Source: Haladaptatus pallidirubidus (lineage in GTDB: Archaea; Halobacteriota; Halobacteria; Halobacteriales; Haladaptataceae). From it: a stretch of DNA of 64,000 nt. The translations under genes were made by a program, and so were the position numbers. The notes beneath the pieces are model-generated. The model saw only the letters and a list, made by a program, of their open reading frames with translations. It was not told where the DNA came from and made no database searches. Positions 61,620 to 64,000 of the stretch are shown one piece after another (within the stretch, counting starts at the first letter, position 1; the number at the start of each line of letters is the position of its first letter). The stretch covers positions 372,001-436,000 of the forward strand of contig NZ_CP085301.1 of assembly GCF_020700235.1 (NCBI RefSeq), in the 5' to 3' direction.

Positions 61620-62123
61620 CTCCAATGGAATCGCAACCGTCCCATACTCGCGGCCTTGCCGCGAGACGACGGCGAAGCCGTGAGCGACGAACGAAGTGAG
61701 GCGCGAGTGTACTCCCGCGCTAGCGGGGAGGTGTGGAGGGGACGAGATTTCTTCCAAACCTCGCTTGTAAGTAGCGCGAAACGCGCAGTTTCGCGGGCAG
61801 TTGAACGGCTGAGTCGCGAAACGACGGTGAAACCGCGAGCGCGGTTGCGGAAGCGGTGGCGGTCTCATCGGAGTCGGCATTTTCGAACGAAGCCCACGAG
61901 AAAAATCGGTTACCGGGTATCGAAATTCAGGTTGTGCATGGCAGAGTCACAAAAGCCACCTGTCCGAAGAAATCCGATTTCAGAACGTCAGAAATGCCCC
62001 AATGAACTTCCTCAAACACGCCCACATCAAGAGCAGCCGGAAATAACCGACGGAAACCCGAACGTACCGGTTCCGTATCGAAACGTACGACCGACCTACG
62101 CCGCCCGATGTCGGACAATTACT
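61620..62123. other. Gene-free stretch with low-complexity repeats
   Basis: 61640-61870 is rich in GAGCGACGAACGAAGTGAGG-type words and short inverted repeats (CGCGGCCTTGCCGCGAG; GCGAAACGCGCAGTTTCGC). The 61880-62123 part is of different composition (Pro/Arg/Gln-rich in the plus frame starting at 61938). I see no convincing gene. Confidence 0.4.
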
Positions 62124-62762
62124 ATGCACAACGCTGTCGTCCACCGTTTGATGCCATCAGTGGTCGTACACGTCGCGGTGGCGGGATTGCTCGCCACGTC
62201 ACTACTTTCCGACCATTTCGATAGTCGAGCAGCGATAGTGGTGATGGTCGCCGCCGCGCTCCCCGACCTCGATACGCTGGTCGGGTTGTGGATTCCGGGG
62301 GGACACAGAGCCGTGTTTCACACACTTCTTTTACCGATGGGGGCCGGAACGCTCCTGCTCACGGACAAAATCGGCGGAAGTTGGATTCGTCGGCGCTGGG
62401 GGGCCTACGGGGTTCGAGTCGCGTGGGTGAGTCTCGTTTCGCTCCTGGTCGCGGGAATCGGACTGGATTTGGTTACCAACGGCGTGAACGCGTTCTATCC
62501 GGTTCACGACCAGTTTTACAGCGTCTCCGGAAAGCTGCAGTTCTCGAATCAGGAGGGTGTCGTCCAGACGTTCATCCAACCGCAGGCCCACGGTTCGACG
62601 GCGAACACGCACTACCGAACCGGATTCGACCTCGCACGGGGGCCCGACCCGGCGGAAAAAGAGCGCGTCTTTCCAATCGTCAGGAGCGGCCGACAACTCC
62701 TGTTGGGCGCAATGAGTTTCGGTATCGTCGGCTTTCGCCTCTGGGAATCACGCAACAAGTAA
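62124..62762 (+). CDS. Membrane-bound metal-dependent hydrolase (YdjM/DUF457 type)
   Basis: 212 residues. Hydrophobic segments and His/Asp positions fit the family: VVVHVAVAGLLATSLLSDHF, ALPDLDTLVGLWIPGGHRAV, then HTLLLPMGAGTLLL. Related proteins are predicted phospholipase- or hydrolase-like membrane enzymes. Starts ATG 62124 or 62151 are possible; the second would place the first His 6 residues in. The C-terminal part continues with hydrophobic segments and a polar loop. Confidence 0.75.
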   Translation: MHNAVVHRLMPSVVVHVAVAGLLATSLLSDHFDSRAAIVVMVAAALPDLDTLVGLWIPGGHRAVFHTLLLPMGAGTLLLTDKIGGSWIRRRWGAYGVRVAWVSLVSLLVAGIGLDLVTNGVNAFYPVHDQFYSVSGKLQFSNQEGVVQTFIQPQAHGSTANTHYRTGFDLARGPDPAEKERVFPIVRSGRQLLLGAMSFGIVGFRLWESRNK

Positions 62763-62786
62763 GCCCTCCCCACATCGACAGAGAGT

Positions 62787-63299
62787 ATGGAAATCAGACC
62801 CTACGACGGTACCGAAACCGACGCGAAGCAGTTGTGGAAACTCAAGCGCGGCTTCGAACTCGGACTCGGCGAAGGCACGGGCGCGGAGGACAAAGCCGAA
62901 ATCTACAGCGAGAAACTGACCGACGACTACCGCGAGGAGTACCTCAACTGGGTCGGGCGATGCGTAGCGGACGACGAACGCTGCGTCACCGTCGCCGGAG
63001 ATAGTACAGACGACGGCCCCGAAGATGGCGAACTCGCGGGCTACGTGTTCGTTCTCCCCGCACGACTCGCGTTCATCTGGGATGCGGCGGTTCTCAACGA
63101 GATTTTCGTCCGACCCGAACACCGCGGAACCGGCGTCGCGGACGATTTGATGGACGCCGCAATCGAACTCGCTCGCGACCAGTCCCTTCCGCTGGACAGA
63201 CTCGTCCTCGACGTTGACCGAGAAAACGACCGCGCACAGTCGTTTTACGACCGTTACGGCTTCGAACATTGGGGCGAGATGGTCGCCAGAAAGCTGTGA
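62787..63299 (+). CDS. GNAT-family N-acetyltransferase
   Basis: 170 residues. The acetyl-CoA motif is FVRPEHRGTGVADDLMDAAI, with VLNEIFVRPEHRG and LVLDVDRENDRAQSFYDRYG as the family's beta-bulge and motif B. The N terminus is acidic and may give specificity. The acceptor (protein, small molecule) is unknown. It is 24 bases after the YdjM gene, a possible operon. Confidence 0.87.
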   Translation: MEIRPYDGTETDAKQLWKLKRGFELGLGEGTGAEDKAEIYSEKLTDDYREEYLNWVGRCVADDERCVTVAGDSTDDGPEDGELAGYVFVLPARLAFIWDAAVLNEIFVRPEHRGTGVADDLMDAAIELARDQSLPLDRLVLDVDRENDRAQSFYDRYGFEHWGEMVARKL

Positions 63300-63493
63300 G
63301 TCGGATTTCGCAACTGAACCGAGAGCACGAGACTGAGTTGCACGAGATTCGATAGCACACCTCCAGGGTTATAAATCGTTCAAAATCCCATTCCAAATCG
63401 AGATATTTATTCGAGTCCGAGTTAATCTCTGTATAACGCCTGCCAACCCCCCGTTACTCTCTCCCCCCGGGGCGCGGCAGGAGGTTAGAAACA

Positions 63494-63721
63494 ATGTGGC
63501 AAGAGTACGTCTTCCTAGCGGGTAGTATCGTCATCATGATTTCGCTCATCCCGACAATTCGGGACGAAGAGGCGCGGGTACCGCTTCGAACCAGCGTTCC
63601 GTCGGTAGCCGTGTTGTTCGTGCAAACACTGGCATTCCTCTCGATGGGGCTGACGTTTTCCGCGGCCGGAACCGGGATGGGCTTCGGCCTGTGGACGCTG
63701 ATTGCGAAGTACAAATCCTAA
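63494..63721 (+). CDS. Small two-helix membrane protein
   Basis: 75 residues with hydrophobic segments VFLAGSIVIMISLIPTI and SVAVLFVQTLAFLSMGLTFS, and a short Gly-rich loop. It is similar in plan to other haloarchaeal membrane proteins. TATA-like sequences upstream at 63369-63375 (GTTATAA) and 63401-63408 (GATATTTA) are too far for a leaderless start and suggest a leader. Confidence 0.65.
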   Translation: MWQEYVFLAGSIVIMISLIPTIRDEEARVPLRTSVPSVAVLFVQTLAFLSMGLTFSAAGTGMGFGLWTLIAKYKS

Positions 63722-63753
63722 CGAATATCGAACCGCCGACACGAAACTCATTT

Positions 63754-63990
63754 TCACGATTCGTGTGTGAATAGTAGAATCCGGTCATCTTCTCGAACGA
63801 CGCAAAATCGCATCGAACCAGTCGGTTGAAAGCTGTGTTCTCGCTGTTCAGTTATCAGCACCTCGGCAAACGGTTCCTCGCACGACGGACAGACCACCGA
63901 ACCGCGGTTTTCGAACAGGGAGGTGTGTCCGACATCCCGCTTTAGTTTCAGGCGGTGGCGCATCGCGTGAACGTCGAACCGATCGGTCAT
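63754..63990 (-). CDS. Small CxxC hypothetical protein
   Basis: 78 residues. FDVHAMRHRLKLKRDVGHTS, VVCPSCEEPFAEVLITEQRE and FCVVREDDRILLFTHES match a conserved haloarchaeal family (annotated flagella-cluster-like in some genomes, from memory). One CPSC and a later single Cys are seen. The function is unknown. Start ATG 63990 near the window end. Confidence 0.7.
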   Translation of the reverse strand: MTDRFDVHAMRHRLKLKRDVGHTSLFENRGSVVCPSCEEPFAEVLITEQREHSFQPTGSMRFCVVREDDRILLFTHES

Positions 63991-64000
63991 TGGTCGTTAC

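Noticed and set aside
61938..62123. N-terminal extension of the YdjM-type protein from 61938
   Set aside because: In frame, but Pro/Gln/Arg-rich and unlike the family, which begins near the ATG at 62124 or 62151.
1..64000. CRISPR array or tRNA gene
   Set aside because: No regularly spaced direct repeats, and no tRNA-like T-arm and acceptor combination were found by reading.

Overview
The window comes from a haloarchaeon. The proteins are acidic, and most transcripts look leaderless, with a TTTATA-like box about 25-30 bases before the start codon. The gene set is archaeal: HMG-CoA synthase, a 20S proteasome pair, Elp3, a RIO kinase, HTH-10/Bat regulators, TbsP, Tat-exported proteases and many small CxxC zinc proteins. 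G+C looks moderate for the class, and the repertoire would fit a Haladaptatus-like genus, but I cannot prove the genus. No tRNA, rRNA or CRISPR array was seen.

Layout. 1-5 kb: end of an unknown gene, an Lrp regulator, a DUF63 membrane protein, a tiny zinc protein, a YcaO enzyme and TbsP. 5.1-7.4 kb: a 46-residue membrane peptide gene convergent with a CHAT caspase-like protease gene, the two sharing a TTAA at their stop codons. 7.5-10.7 kb: glyA and folD (one-carbon metabolism). 10.7-15 kb: a Tat-exported peptidoglycan-hydrolase-like protein, a DUF1028 protein and small genes. 15-19.9 kb: PadR regulator, AI-2E-type permease, MgtC/DUF4010 protein and a class III aminotransferase. 20-25.3 kb: three Bat-type regulators (the first frameshifted and joined to a remnant of another regulator), mutY and an FMN reductase. 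25.3-31.6 kb: tdk, a Yip1 protein, small genes, a RecJ-like DHH protein with an eroded active site, and elp3. 31.6-36.7 kb: a hairpin-rich candidate RNA, a tandem pair of small membrane proteins (one broken), aldehyde dehydrogenase, cupin and RIO kinase. 36.8-42.7 kb: acyl-CoA dehydrogenase, cobalamin adenosyltransferase plus glutaredoxin, PNPOx-like protein, NrnA-like DHH phosphoesterase and a Tat-exported sugar dehydrogenase. 42.8-47.4 kb: glycine cleavage system gcvT-gcvH-gcvPA-gcvPB. 47.4-54 kb: AbrB-like protein, Na+/H+ antiporter, halolysin, NYN RNase, TatD-like hydrolase and DUF2150. 54-64 kb: frameshifted pilin-like surface protein, hmgB, a palindromic repeat element, psmB-psmA, and regulators and membrane proteins.

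Links between genes. glyA, folD and the gcv operon together interconvert glycine, serine and C1-tetrahydrofolate. psmB-psmA form a second-type proteasome pair. The Tat-exported hydrolase, halolysin and sugar dehydrogenase form an extracellular set.

The best candidates for something new are the CHAT protease with its convergent membrane peptide, the peptidoglycan hydrolase in an organism without peptidoglycan, the YcaO protein ending in PxPxP, and the hairpin-led transcript at 31.87 kb. Several genes carry apparent single-base frameshifts, some at G/C runs, so either decay or sequencing error must be considered.
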